A stretch of DNA of 64,000 nucleotides from Sporolactobacillus terrae DSM 11697 (GCF_000648615.1 NZ_JFZC01000004.1:1-64000); one strand, 5' to 3'. Positions 33,274 to 43,419 are shown, numbered from the stretch's first letter. Program-made: numbers and translations. The notes: generated by a model from the sequence alone, not told the origin.

Positions 33274-35102
33274 ATGAACGCAGTGAGAAGCGCCCGGGAT
33301 CTGGCAGAAGCAATCCGAGGCGAGGGGCTGCCCGCTTTGCCCCCGTTGAAAAACCAAAACAAATGCGTTCAACCTTGCACCGATTAGGAAGCTATTTTGC
33401 AAGAGAGAAACGGATGCTCCTGGTTGTCTTTCTGTTCGTATTTCTCGATGCGGTCGTGTCGTTATTGGTCCCTTATTTAATTGGGATGGCAATTAACCAA
33501 ATCGGTATTCGCAGGCAATATGTCCATTTTTCAATGCTTTGTTTCATACTTATTAGCCTTGTCGCATTTTACGTGGGTGATGCTGTGCTGACCTTCCTTC
33601 AAGGTTGGCTGATGGCGTCGGCAGGACAACGCTTGGTGTCGCATCTCCGTGAACAGTTATTCAAGAAACTGCAAAAGCTGCCGATTGCCTTCTTTGATCG
33701 TCATAGTCACGGAGAGATTATGAGCCGTCTGAGCAACGATATTGAAAACATTGACACAACGCTCTCACAATCAACGGTGCAGCTGATGAATGATCTGATT
33801 ATGATCAGCGGATCTCTTATCATAATGCTCTGGATCAGTCCTCAGTTAACTCTGGCCAGTCTGATTATGGTTCCACTTGTCCTTCTATTAACAAAAACAA
33901 TTGCTTCACGTACATCTAAGCTGTTTATAAAACAGCAAAAAGAACTGGGTGCATTAAATGGTCAGATTGAAGAATCGATCTCCGGCCTGTCCGTCATTAA
34001 AGTATTCAGCCATGAAAAACAGGAAATTGCACGTTTTTCCAAGCAGAATGAGCAGCTGACCCGAGTGGGGACAAAAGCGCAAATATGGTCGGGTTTTTTA
34101 ATGCCGCTAATGAATGTCATCAATAACTTAGGGTTTGCCGCTGTAGCGACGGTTGGTGGGTTATTAGCAGCAAACGATCGAATCACAATCGGCATGGTTG
34201 CCAGCTTTCTAGCGTACTCAAGACAATTCTCACGTCCGCTCAATGATGTTGCCAGTATTTTTAATACACTTCTGTCAGCGGTTGCTGGTGCAGAGCGAGT
34301 GTTTGCTGTTTTAGATCAAAAAGAGGAAGAGGCTGATCCAGGGGATGCGCGTTCGATTAACCGCAATCACTGTAAAGGTGATGTCCGCTTCTGCAAGGTT
34401 TCCTTCGGTTATGCTAAGCATCAGCCAATTTTGAAAGAAATCAGCTTTCATGCCCATGCGGGCCAAGTCATTGCACTTGTCGGAGCAACCGGTGCAGGAA
34501 AATCGACCCTTGTAAATTTGTTAACGCGGTTTTATGAGCCGAGCAGCGGTTCGGTACAGGTGGACGGCATCGACATAAAAAGGTATCGACGTTCTGATTA
34601 CCGCGGATTATTCGGAATGGTGCTGCAAGAAACGTTTTTGTTTCATGGCAGTTTCGTAGATAACTTACGCTATGGAAAGCTGGATGCTTCCAAAGACGAA
34701 GTGATTCGTGCTGCCACGGCTGTCCACGCCGATTCGTTCATTCGAAAATCAGAAAAAGGATACGATACAATCCTACAGGGAAATGGTGGAAATTTGAGTG
34801 AGGGGCAGAGACAATTGATGACCATTGCACGTGCCCTTTTGGCGAATCCTGCCATCTTAATTATGGATGAAGCGACGAGTCACATCGATACACAAACAGA
34901 ACAAGCCATTCAAAATGGAATGGCTCAGTTGATCAAAGGTCGTACATGCTTTATCATTGCCCACCGCCTTTCGACAATTCGTCACGCGGATCAAATTTTA
35001 GTAATCGAAAACGGACGCATTGCCGAACAGGGCAGTCATGAACAGCTTTTAGAGAAAAAAGGGCACTATTACTCATTGTACCGAGATCAATTCTCTTCGT
35101 GA
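33270..35102 (+). CDS. Heterodimeric ABC exporter, catalytically intact subunit
   Basis: This 610-residue half-transporter starts with an ~45-residue basic, polar N-terminal extension (KRPGSGRSNPRRGAARFAP), then six membrane helices and an ATPase domain. Walker A GATGAGKST, Walker B ILIMDEATSHID and H-loop IIAHRLSTI are normal, whereas the signature is LSEGQRQ instead of LSGGQ. Together with its partner this gives one consensus and one degenerate ATP site. AAGGAGGCG lies before the ATG, inside the end of the partner gene. Confidence 0.88.
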   Translation: MNERSEKRPGSGRSNPRRGAARFAPVEKPKQMRSTLHRLGSYFAREKRMLLVVFLFVFLDAVVSLLVPYLIGMAINQIGIRRQYVHFSMLCFILISLVAFYVGDAVLTFLQGWLMASAGQRLVSHLREQLFKKLQKLPIAFFDRHSHGEIMSRLSNDIENIDTTLSQSTVQLMNDLIMISGSLIIMLWISPQLTLASLIMVPLVLLLTKTIASRTSKLFIKQQKELGALNGQIEESISGLSVIKVFSHEKQEIARFSKQNEQLTRVGTKAQIWSGFLMPLMNVINNLGFAAVATVGGLLAANDRITIGMVASFLAYSRQFSRPLNDVASIFNTLLSAVAGAERVFAVLDQKEEEADPGDARSINRNHCKGDVRFCKVSFGYAKHQPILKEISFHAHAGQVIALVGATGAGKSTLVNLLTRFYEPSSGSVQVDGIDIKRYRRSDYRGLFGMVLQETFLFHGSFVDNLRYGKLDASKDEVIRAATAVHADSFIRKSEKGYDTILQGNGGNLSEGQRQLMTIARALLANPAILIMDEATSHIDTQTEQAIQNGMAQLIKGRTCFIIAHRLSTIRHADQILVIENGRIAEQGSHEQLLEKKGHYYSLYRDQFSS

Positions 35103-35120
35103 GTTGCCGACGAGATTTTT

Positions 35121-36329
35121 TTATTCATTTAAGGAGTGTTGCCAGTGAATCGCTTTTAAATACAGTTCCATAAATGCTTTGTCCGTGAATTTGCTTTTAC
35201 TGATAAATTCACTGAACGCTTGCCAGTCCGCTTTTTCAAACGAAACAATTGCATCTAAAAAAATGCGAATCTTGTTTGGCTTCCCCATTAATGCATCTTT
35301 TACTTCTTGATCCAGCGGCAGCTTTGCCAGAATTTTTTTCATCGGCTGATTAAGAATCTGGTCCAATGAAGAAAAAATACCGGTGATAAAAAAGTTGGAA
35401 CCTTTCTGTACCAAACCGCTTCTGCAGGCAAGCAACTCCAGCAGTTTGCCGCGGATCAGCGATCTTTTGATGAGTTCCGAATTCTCGCTGCGTTCTGCGC
35501 CTTTGATCATCATGATATGAATCCATTGAATCATCTCTTTAGCACCAATACGTGATAATGCTTGACGTATGGAATGGATAGGGTATTTTGATCCGTATTG
35601 GATCGTATTGGCAGCGCGCAGCAACTTATAAGCAAGCCCGATATCTGCACTGATGAAATTGGTGAGCTGATTCAAATCCGGTTCTTTTTTATGCAGTTCT
35701 TTGAGAATTCTAACGAGCAATGTTTCTTGGTAACCAATTTCTTTCGCATTTACAATAACCGGCTTGCTAAAAAAATAACCTTGGAAGAGGTCATAGCCCA
35801 TAGCAAGAGCTAAGCGGTAATCATTCATGGTTTCTACTTTTTCGGCAAGAAACATTTTTTTGCCTCGGTACTTTTGCAGTAACAACAATTGCTCTTTTAT
35901 TGTAGCTCTTGAAAATTCAATTTTAATCATATCGGCAAGTTCAATAAGCGGTCCGTATCCGTTGCGGTCAAAAACAAAATCATCGAGTGCCAAAATATAG
36001 CCGTCCTTTTTTAACGCGCGACATGCCTCAATCACCTTCTCGCTCGGATTCACGCGCTCCAGTACCTCGACGATAATTTTCTGTTGCGGAAGCAGACGGG
36101 GAAGCTGCTGAATCAGAAATTCTTCAGGGAAATTGATAAACCCATGGGTGTCTTCGATCAACTCATCAAAACCAAGGACGAGAAATGAGTTAGACAAAAG
36201 AGAGGCCGTTGCTTTTTTGTCACTGAGCCCATTAAATTGATTATTCTGATTCTCTCGATACAAAAGTTCATAACCATACAGTTTCATCTTTCGATCAAAA
36301 ATTGGTTGTCGTGCAACATATATATCCAT
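35121..36329 (-). CDS. EAL-HDOD signalling protein (YuxH-like)
   Basis: This 402-residue protein has an N-terminal EAL-like domain (DIYVARQPIFDRKMKLYGYELLYR) and a C-terminal HDOD domain (from ~200; ISADIGLAYKLLRAAN, IHSIRQALSRIG). The EAL signature itself is altered (YELLYR, EVLER, ALDDF), so c-di-GMP phosphodiesterase activity is doubtful, as for Bacillus YuxH. An upstream in-frame GTG exists, but CAGGATG is spaced for the ATG chosen, which gives the family-typical start. Its role is probably regulatory, with partner unknown. Confidence 0.82.
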   Translation of the reverse strand: MDIYVARQPIFDRKMKLYGYELLYRENQNNQFNGLSDKKATASLLSNSFLVLGFDELIEDTHGFINFPEEFLIQQLPRLLPQQKIIVEVLERVNPSEKVIEACRALKKDGYILALDDFVFDRNGYGPLIELADMIKIEFSRATIKEQLLLLQKYRGKKMFLAEKVETMNDYRLALAMGYDLFQGYFFSKPVIVNAKEIGYQETLLVRILKELHKKEPDLNQLTNFISADIGLAYKLLRAANTIQYGSKYPIHSIRQALSRIGAKEMIQWIHIMMIKGAERSENSELIKRSLIRGKLLELLACRSGLVQKGSNFFITGIFSSLDQILNQPMKKILAKLPLDQEVKDALMGKPNKIRIFLDAIVSFEKADWQAFSEFISKSKFTDKAFMELYLKAIHWQHSLNE

Positions 36330-36492
36330 AAGATCATCCTGCGTCACATCGTTATTATTTTACTAACTTTTTATCGGTCAGAAATGAAAAGAAGTAAAGG
36401 AAAATGATTAAACCGTTTCAATTTTATACGTTTTTCTGTGCAGAATACCCGATACAAGGAATGCTTTAACCATGCCAAAAGCGGCAATCCCT

Positions 36493-37179
36493 TTATCGAT
36501 GCAGACGGCTGATTTTTGCCGCTGTCATGAGCAGCACTGAGAAAACGCAATATCCAATACCAACAGCACCAGCAGACATCAGCGAAAAGGCAATCGAAAA
36601 TGAGTTAATCTGACCGGTGATTTGCGTGATAAAATGCACCGGGTAAAAGAGATCCCAAGAGTTAAGCCTTAAGAAGCGTCCAATATAGACGGCAGCACCG
36701 CTTGTGATAAAGATCATGAGCAACGCAAGTTCAGCAAGCGGCGAAATGAGCCGTTTCAGAAAACGGTGATGAATGATCCACAGCGAGAGCATACCGGAAA
36801 AGAGCCCAATAAAAACCGCAGTGCCAATTTGAATCAGTCCCAACCATGACCAAAAATTCGTAGTATAGACATCTGTCGTTTCGGTTGTGTAAAAAGTAAT
36901 GTTCTGTAAATGAATAAAGTCAGTGACTAAATAGGGAGCATTCGGGAAAAAAATTAGCCATAGAACGCCGAGCAATCCAGTCCGAAAGCTGTCGCGCCGC
37001 TGATCTTCAAGACACATCAATAAAACAAGGAGCAAAGGGATATTGGCCAAAAACACGTTCCAAAGAACGACAAGATGGACGCTGCGTTTTGTGATTATAA
37101 ATAAAAGCAGGCTGATGAGAACATAGCATGCAGTGCAGTATACGATTGGATGCGGCGCGTGTCTTCTTCTGTAGAACAT
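36493..37179 (-). CDS. DUF1361 membrane protein
   Basis: This 228-residue integral membrane protein has about 6-7 helices. Conserved DUF1361 blocks are visible: LWNVFLANIPLLLVL, WLIFFPNAPYLVTDFIHL and GRFLRLNSWDLFYPV. No function is established. It is divergent from the menaquinone operon, and AAAGG lies upstream of the ATG. Confidence 0.8.
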   Translation of the reverse strand: MFYRRRHAPHPIVYCTACYVLISLLLFIITKRSVHLVVLWNVFLANIPLLLVLLMCLEDQRRDSFRTGLLGVLWLIFFPNAPYLVTDFIHLQNITFYTTETTDVYTTNFWSWLGLIQIGTAVFIGLFSGMLSLWIIHHRFLKRLISPLAELALLMIFITSGAAVYIGRFLRLNSWDLFYPVHFITQITGQINSFSIAFSLMSAGAVGIGYCVFSVLLMTAAKISRLHR

Positions 37180-37279
37180 AGCATCTTAATCCTTTCCATG
37201 GTCACCGTCTCATCATGGATTATATTAATTAAGGACAAGATTTAGGATTCATGAAAGCAAGCCGCCGAACGTCTGCAAA

Positions 37280-37308
37280 TTGACAGATCTAAATGCGAAG
37301 AGTTATCT
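37280..37308 (+). promoter_or_regulatory. Promoter of the men operon
   Basis: The boxes are TTGACA, 17 bp, TTATCT, about 50 bp upstream of menF. Confidence 0.6.
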
Positions 37309-37356
37309 TTAAAAGACATAATATGTTCACATTGTAAACGATAACAGGTGATTTAT

Positions 37357-38763
37357 TTGATTGGAAATGTTACATCTTTGTCCGGAACGGTCCATGCAGC
37401 GATTGACCATGCACGTCGATCACATCAGTCTTGCGTGGTTAGTAAAATAGAAGAACTGAATCGGATTCAACCGCTTGATTTTTATCAACATGCGGGCAGG
37501 CGATACAGCGGTCAGCGTTGTTACTGGAGCGACTCATCGGGAGAGTTGCAGTTGGTTGGCGCGGGGAGTGCTGCCACGATCTCAACCCAACAAGAAGATG
37601 CCGCTGTGCAGGTTAGACAAGCACAAGCGCGACTCTTTCGTAACGCCTATACGTTGGGTACGCAGCGTGTTGCCGGTACAGGACCGATTTTTTTAGGTGG
37701 ATTTTCTTTTGATTCAAAGAAGGAACGGGCGGAAATGTGGCAGGATTTCGGCTCTGCTTATTTTATCCTTCCAGAGTTTTTATTGACGGTTCGCCATGGT
37801 CGCTGCTATCTCACACACACCATTTTGTGCAGGCCGAATGATGACGTCGCCGAACGGGTGGGCGCTTTGGAAGCTCAGCCTCATGAACGCTTTGACAACG
37901 TGTTGCATGCAGAGCCGGGCGCGCACGATCAGCAGCTTCTGGACCAGAATGATCAAGATCAAGATACATGGTGTCGGCTGGTTGCTGAAGCGGTGCAAAC
38001 GATGCAAGAGACACCGATGAAAAAAATAGTATTGGCACGCGCACGAAGCTTAATCTATCAAAGGAAACTTTCTCGCCATGCATTGCTGCGTGTCTTGAGC
38101 GAGCAGCAAAAGGGAACCTGTATTTTTTGTCTGGAAAAGGGGTCGGCAGCATTTATTGGCGCAACGCCGGAGCGACTGATCAAAAAAAGCGGACGTTCAA
38201 TTGAATCCGCTTGTCTGGCCGGTTCGGCTGCACGTGGAAAAACGCAGCAAGAGGATGATGAGTTCGGCAAGTGGCTGTTAAATGACGGCAAAAATCTTAA
38301 GGAGCATCAGTATGTGGTTGAATCGGTACGTGACGCATTAAATGCGTTGTGTACAAGCTTGTCCATACCCAAGCAACCGGTCCTGATGAAAAACAAGAAT
38401 ATTCAACATTTATATACACCGGTTAAAGGGCGATGCAAGTCAGCAACATCGTTAATTGATCTGGTTGCTCGATTGCATCCAACACCAGCCCTTGGCGGGT
38501 TGCCAAAAAAAGATGCTATGGCTTGGATTCGTACCCATGAAGCAATGGATCGCGGTTTTTACGCTTCTCCGATCGGTTGGGTTGATTCGGGAGATCATGG
38601 TGAATTTGATGTCGGTATACGCGCTGCACTGCTTCGCGGCAATGAAGCTGTTTTGTTTGCGGGTTGCGGCGTACTGGCCGATTCAGATCCAATTCAGGAA
38701 TATCAAGAAACCGATGTTAAGTTTCAGCCGATGCAGCATGCATTGATGAGGGGGACACTATGA
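37357..38763 (+). CDS. menF: Isochorismate synthase
   Basis: MenF isomerises chorismate to isochorismate, the entry step of menaquinone synthesis. It has 468 residues from TTG, and an in-frame GTG nine bases upstream overlaps the AGGTGA ribosome binding site. C-terminal chorismate-binding motifs are clear: KKIVLAR, FIGATPERLIKK, CLAGSAARG, HLYTPVKGR, LHPTPALGGLPK and the metal ligand region YASPIGW...FDVGIRAA. The end overlaps menD by ATGA. Confidence 0.95.
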   Translation: MIGNVTSLSGTVHAAIDHARRSHQSCVVSKIEELNRIQPLDFYQHAGRRYSGQRCYWSDSSGELQLVGAGSAATISTQQEDAAVQVRQAQARLFRNAYTLGTQRVAGTGPIFLGGFSFDSKKERAEMWQDFGSAYFILPEFLLTVRHGRCYLTHTILCRPNDDVAERVGALEAQPHERFDNVLHAEPGAHDQQLLDQNDQDQDTWCRLVAEAVQTMQETPMKKIVLARARSLIYQRKLSRHALLRVLSEQQKGTCIFCLEKGSAAFIGATPERLIKKSGRSIESACLAGSAARGKTQQEDDEFGKWLLNDGKNLKEHQYVVESVRDALNALCTSLSIPKQPVLMKNKNIQHLYTPVKGRCKSATSLIDLVARLHPTPALGGLPKKDAMAWIRTHEAMDRGFYASPIGWVDSGDHGEFDVGIRAALLRGNEAVLFAGCGVLADSDPIQEYQETDVKFQPMQHALMRGTL

Positions 38764-40502
38764 ATCATCGAGATCTGCTCACAAACTACTTGTCATCATT
38801 CATTCAGACTCTTTATGAACACGATGTGCGTCACGTTGTCATCAGCCCAGGTTCGCGTTCAACGCCGCTTTCCATGCTCTTTGATGCGCATCCGGATTTC
38901 ACCACCCATTTGGATATCGACGAGCGCTCCGCTGCATTTTTGGCACTTGGTATTGCTAAGGCTTCAGCTAAACCGGTTGCCTTGGTCTGCACCTCTGGAA
39001 CTGCAGCCGCAAATTATTATCCGGCGATTATTGAAGCATCTTTGGCACGTGTACCGTTAATTGTAATCACAGCGGATCGTCCCTATGAATTGCAGCATGT
39101 CGCCGCACCTCAGACTATAGATCAAACGGAGATGTACGGCAGACATGTCAAGCAATTCTTTCAGCTTGAATTCTCGGAACATGATTTAAGTCTGCTTCAT
39201 TACAACCAGGCCTTGGCCAGTCGTGCTGCCGCATGTGCAATCCGCATGCCACAAGGACCGGTACATATTAATATTCCGCTTCGCGAACCGCTTGTTCCTA
39301 ATCTATTGATTCATAAATTCGATAATGCGCATGACGCCATGGCCGCACCATCGGTTACTCAAGGCACGCGGTCTTTAACTGTAAATCAGCTTCAAGAACT
39401 TGCCGCCCGTATTAACGCTGCTCAGCGCGGGATCATTCTATGCGGCGCATTGGCACGCGAGGCGCGTTCGAGTATCCTTGCATTGGCCCGTCACGCCGGC
39501 TTTCCCATTCTTGCGGATCCGTTATCGCAGCTTCGCCGTGGTGTGCATGAACAAAAATTAGTCATTGAGAATTATGATCTGTTTTTGCGCTGTCGAGAAA
39601 TTGCGTCATGCTTCAAGCCGGATTTAATCATCCGTTTTGGTGCACCACCAGTAAGCAAAAGCGTTAAACTGTGGATGGAAGATCAGGAATGTGCCAATCT
39701 GGTGATCGATGCAGGGGCAGACTGGAGAGATCCTGCCTGCAAAGCAACACATATGGTTTACTGTGATGAGCAGTACTTTTGTGAACACATGCAGTCTCAA
39801 ATTAATCGACATGTCAATGCAGCTTGGGCAGGATTATGGCAAACGATTAACGCGTTGGCTCGATCAACCCTGCAATCGATTCGCGATGAACCCATGCTCA
39901 GTGAAGAAAAGCTGTTTTTGAAACTGTGCGAACAGTTACCGGAACAAGCCGATCTTGTTGTCGGAAATAGCATGCCGATTCGTGAACTTGATACGTTTAT
40001 GTTCAAGAGTTCAAAACCGGTTCATGTATTTGCAAATCGGGGAGCGAACGGAATCGACGGAGTCGTTTCAACTGCAGTCGGGGTCGCTTTGTCAAAAGGA
40101 AGAGCGATTCTTGTCATTGGTGATCTTAGCTTTTTCCATAGTATGAATGGATTACTCGCGGCAAAACAAAACCATGCCAACCTAACCATTGTATTGGTTA
40201 ATAATGACGGCGGCGGCATTTTCTCGTTTTTACCTCAAGCGTCCGAAGAAACGTATTTTGAATCACTGTTCGGAACACCGCATGGTCTCGACTTTTCGCA
40301 TGCAGCAATGCTTTTTGGCGCTCACTATACAAAGATTGTTGATTGGCCGATGTTTGACGCAGCATTTCGTAAAGCGATAAAAGAAGAGGGACTAACAATC
40401 CTTGAGGTGCCGACAAAGCGTCGAGATAATGTGCAGAAACATCAAGCATTACGGTCCCGCCTGGTTAAACGCTTTAAGGAGGCAAATTCCGTTGAAGATT
40501 AA
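38760..40502 (+). CDS. menD: SEPHCHC synthase
   Basis: MenD is a thiamine-diphosphate enzyme joining isochorismate and 2-oxoglutarate. The 580-residue length is standard. N-terminal VRHVVISPGSRSTPLS, central GNSMPIRELDTF and the ThDP/Mg region NRGANGIDG...VIGDLSFFHSMNGL and NNDGGGIFSFLP are conserved. It overlaps menF (4 bp) and runs 11 bp past the menH start, so the genes are tightly coupled. Confidence 0.97.
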   Translation: MNHRDLLTNYLSSFIQTLYEHDVRHVVISPGSRSTPLSMLFDAHPDFTTHLDIDERSAAFLALGIAKASAKPVALVCTSGTAAANYYPAIIEASLARVPLIVITADRPYELQHVAAPQTIDQTEMYGRHVKQFFQLEFSEHDLSLLHYNQALASRAAACAIRMPQGPVHINIPLREPLVPNLLIHKFDNAHDAMAAPSVTQGTRSLTVNQLQELAARINAAQRGIILCGALAREARSSILALARHAGFPILADPLSQLRRGVHEQKLVIENYDLFLRCREIASCFKPDLIIRFGAPPVSKSVKLWMEDQECANLVIDAGADWRDPACKATHMVYCDEQYFCEHMQSQINRHVNAAWAGLWQTINALARSTLQSIRDEPMLSEEKLFLKLCEQLPEQADLVVGNSMPIRELDTFMFKSSKPVHVFANRGANGIDGVVSTAVGVALSKGRAILVIGDLSFFHSMNGLLAAKQNHANLTIVLVNNDGGGIFSFLPQASEETYFESLFGTPHGLDFSHAAMLFGAHYTKIVDWPMFDAAFRKAIKEEGLTILEVPTKRRDNVQKHQALRSRLVKRFKEANSVED

Positions 40503-41331
40503 CTTGCGCGGCGTTCACTATCATTATGAACAAACCGGCTTAGGGACACCGGTACTTTTGCTTCATGGGTTTACAGGCAGTTCGACGACATGGCATTTTC
40601 TTGAAAAAGAGGCAGCGGAGCAAAAGATTCGACTGATCACCGTCGATATTATTGGGCATGGGTTAACCGAATGTCCTGAACGCCCAAACAGATACGCGAT
40701 CACTGAAGCGGCAAAAGATCTCGCTGCACTGCTTGATGTTCTGAAGCTTGATGCGGTACATCTCGTCGGCTATTCAATGGGTGGCAGGCTCGCGCTTAGT
40801 TTCTCGTGTATGTTTCCAAAGCGTGTCCGAACGTTAACCCTTGAGAGTGCCTCGCCAGGCTTGAAGACGGAGATGGAGCGACAGAAAAGACGTGATCGAG
40901 ATGTTCATCTTGCAGAGCGGATCAAAAAGTATGGCCTTTTGTCTTTTGTTAACGATTGGGAAAATATTCCGTTGTTCGCCTCGCAAAAAGACTTGCCGAA
41001 GAATGTGCGATCATCATTGCGCGATCAGAGATTGGCGAACAGCGAACATGGACTGGCCTGCAGTTTAATGGGTATGGGCACCGGGGTTCAACCGTCTTGG
41101 TGGACTCAGTTGACAACCTTGCATGTACCGACCTTTTTGATCACCGGAACCCGTGATCGCAAATTTTGTACCCTTGCTTCTGAAATGAAGCAAGCATTGC
41201 CGTGTGCAGAATGGTACATGGTCCCGAATGCTGGACATGCGGTTCATTTAGAAAAACCGGAACCGTTTAAAAGCGCATTGGTTTCGTTTATTCATCGATT
41301 TTCTGCATCATCAGAGGAGGGAAGGGCATGA
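40492..41331 (+). CDS. menH: SHCHC synthase, alpha/beta hydrolase
   Basis: MenH eliminates pyruvate from SEPHCHC. It has 279 residues from TTG, with AAGGAGG at 40476-40482 placed 9 nt upstream; longer readings lie wholly within menD. The triad is visible: Ser in VGYSMGGRLAL, Asp in TGTRDRKF and His in NAGHAVHLEKP. The oxyanion region is LLHGFTGSSTTW. It overlaps menC by ATGA. Confidence 0.93.
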   Translation: MKINLRGVHYHYEQTGLGTPVLLLHGFTGSSTTWHFLEKEAAEQKIRLITVDIIGHGLTECPERPNRYAITEAAKDLAALLDVLKLDAVHLVGYSMGGRLALSFSCMFPKRVRTLTLESASPGLKTEMERQKRRDRDVHLAERIKKYGLLSFVNDWENIPLFASQKDLPKNVRSSLRDQRLANSEHGLACSLMGMGTGVQPSWWTQLTTLHVPTFLITGTRDRKFCTLASEMKQALPCAEWYMVPNAGHAVHLEKPEPFKSALVSFIHRFSASSEEGRA

Positions 41332-42440
41332 AGATTCGTTCGGTAACGATGCGCCTCATCGCTTCGCCGCTGAAGGTGCCTTTCACCACGCATTTGCAAC
41401 AGGTGTCGACGCGTGAAGCACTGATTCTGGAGGTCATGGATACTGACGGCCGGATCGGCTACGGCGAAGCCGATCCTTTTTCATCTCCCTGGTATTCTGA
41501 AGAAACGATTCAAACCTGTCGCTACGTGTTGCGCGAATTCCTGATCCCAATTCTACTCCATGTTCCGATAAACCATCCAGAAGAGCTAGAACAAAGATGG
41601 TCCGCGGTGCGTGGCAATCGGATGGCCAAATCAGGGCTCGGCCAAGCGGTTTGGGATCTCTATGCAAAACAAATGAACGCTTATCTTGGGAAACTATTTG
41701 GTGGGCGCAAAGCAGAAGTAGACGCTGGTGCAGTCATTACCGCAGCCACATCGGAACAGGCGATCCGTCAAATCGAGCCGTTGCTGAAAAAAGGCTATAA
41801 GCGTTATAAAATAAAAATATCACGGGAAAATGACCGACCGTTGTTGGAAGGCATCCGTACAGCATTTCCTGATCTTCCCATCATGGCTGATGCAAATTCG
41901 GCCTACACCATTCGGGATAAAGACCATCTTCAAGAACTGGATCGGTACCGGCTAATGATGATCGAACAACCCCTGGCCTATAATGATCTATCGGAACACG
42001 CAATACTGCAAAAAAACTTGGCAACACCGATCTGCCTTGATGAGAGCATTAGCTCTTACGCTGCGGCTGCAAGTGCCGTCATGCTCCAAAGTGCAAACGT
42101 TGTTGCTTTAAAAATGGGCCGCGTTGGCGGCTGGACTCAGGCTGCGCGCATTCATAAGCTTTGCCTCCAACATTCGATTCCGCTTTGGTGCGGCGGGATG
42201 ATTGAGTTTGGCATTGCAAAAGCACATAATCTGGCACTTGCATCACTTCCCGGTTTTACATTACCTGGCGACTTTTATGCCTCGGATCACTATTGGACGT
42301 GTGATCTTATTTCGCCAAAGATCACTGTCGATCATGGCGTCATTTCCGTTCCCAAGGATTGTCCTGGCATAGGCTTTTCAATTGATCATGACGCATTAGC
42401 CCATTTGACGTGTGACGTTCAATCCTTTGTCCATCGTTGA
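41328..42440 (+). CDS. menC: o-Succinylbenzoate synthase
   Basis: MenC dehydrates SHCHC to o-succinylbenzoate. This 370-residue enolase-superfamily enzyme has catalytic lysines in YKIKIS and VALKMGRVGG and metal ligands in MADANSAY, MIEQPL and LDESIS. It is the last men gene here: menB and menE, which sit between menH and menC in B. subtilis, are absent from this locus. A promoter for the next gene follows. Confidence 0.93.
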   Translation: MKIRSVTMRLIASPLKVPFTTHLQQVSTREALILEVMDTDGRIGYGEADPFSSPWYSEETIQTCRYVLREFLIPILLHVPINHPEELEQRWSAVRGNRMAKSGLGQAVWDLYAKQMNAYLGKLFGGRKAEVDAGAVITAATSEQAIRQIEPLLKKGYKRYKIKISRENDRPLLEGIRTAFPDLPIMADANSAYTIRDKDHLQELDRYRLMMIEQPLAYNDLSEHAILQKNLATPICLDESISSYAAAASAVMLQSANVVALKMGRVGGWTQAARIHKLCLQHSIPLWCGGMIEFGIAKAHNLALASLPGFTLPGDFYASDHYWTCDLISPKITVDHGVISVPKDCPGIGFSIDHDALAHLTCDVQSFVHR

Positions 42441-42468
42441 TTTATTTGGCAGTTGACTTCAAAACACT

Positions 42469-42498
42469 TTGACAAATGTTTCCGTTTGATAGGATACT
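42469..42498 (+). promoter_or_regulatory. Promoter of the HAD phosphatase gene
   Basis: The boxes are TTGACA, 18 bp, GATACT, about 45 bp upstream of the start. Confidence 0.6.
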
Positions 42499-42545
42499 AG
42501 TCTTAGTTAGATGTTTTGCAAACTTGAACTTGGAGGCATGTTTTC

Positions 42546-43208
42546 ATGCGACTGCACAATGTACTTTTTGATTTCGACGGAACGCTGGCAAATACGCTTC
42601 CGCTCACCGTCCATGCAATGAAAAAAGTTTTCAAAAGATTTGACAGCAGAACCGTCACAACAGACGAAGTCATCGCGATGTTTGGCCCGCCGGAAGAAAA
42701 GATGATTTCGATGAATCTCACCAATCAGGCAGACGTTGCCGAAGCTGTTGAATTCTACTTCGTTATCTACGAAAAGCAACATGACGCATATGTGGAAAAG
42801 AATCCGGAAATTTTCAAACTGTTGCATCTGTTGCGTGACCGCAACATCAACATTGGTTTAATTACAGGGAAAGCAAGAAGGTCTTATCTCATTTCCGAGA
42901 AGAAACTCGGGTTTGGCGGCAAGTTCGACAGTATTATTACCGGAGACGACGTCAGTGCTGCAAAGCCGGATCCTGAAGGCATCAATCGGACGCTCAAAAA
43001 ATTTGACGCGCTGCCGGAAGAATCCATCTATATTGGCGATGCGAACGGGGATACGTTGGCCGGTAAAGCCGCAGGCATTCATACCGCTGCCGTACAATGG
43101 CTGGAAATGGCACAGTCCAGTGAATTTCCGGCGAAACCAGAATTCTATTGGACAAAAGTCGAGCAATTTATCGCTATGCTGGATAATAAATTGAGTGACC
43201 GGCCATAA
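42546..43208 (+). CDS. HAD-family hydrolase (PpaX/phosphoglycolate phosphatase-like)
   Basis: This 220-residue HAD-IA phosphatase has the nucleophile motif I DFDGTLANT (D10, D12), motif II LITGKA, motif III lysine in AAKPDPEGI and motif IV IGDANGDTLAG. The length and cap fit PpaX/Gph-type enzymes. The substrate (pyrophosphate, phosphoglycolate or another small phosphate ester) is not determinable. GGAGG lies 9 nt before the ATG. It has its own promoter, so it is probably not part of the men operon. Confidence 0.85.
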   Translation: MRLHNVLFDFDGTLANTLPLTVHAMKKVFKRFDSRTVTTDEVIAMFGPPEEKMISMNLTNQADVAEAVEFYFVIYEKQHDAYVEKNPEIFKLLHLLRDRNINIGLITGKARRSYLISEKKLGFGGKFDSIITGDDVSAAKPDPEGINRTLKKFDALPEESIYIGDANGDTLAGKAAGIHTAAVQWLEMAQSSEFPAKPEFYWTKVEQFIAMLDNKLSDRP

Positions 43209-43310
43209 AATCAGGACATCAGGAGAAAGGTGTAAAATCTGCTTTGATCCAGTGAACTGCCATGAGGCCATGTACGGTTTTATCAAATAGAACACGATTC
43301 GTTGAGTATC

Positions 43311-43353
43311 GTTCCGCACGCTAGATTGAGCAGTGCGGGACATTTTCATTTTT
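43311..43353 (+). terminator. Hairpin after the HAD gene, weak terminator
   Basis: GTTCCGCAC pairs with GTGCGGGAC (one wobble), followed by ATTTTCATTTTT. Confidence 0.45.
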
Positions 43354-43419
43354 AGGCACACTTCATGAACCAACCGACCTCGCGGACAGCAAATCAAAAT
43401 GGCGAACATTCATTCGTTA

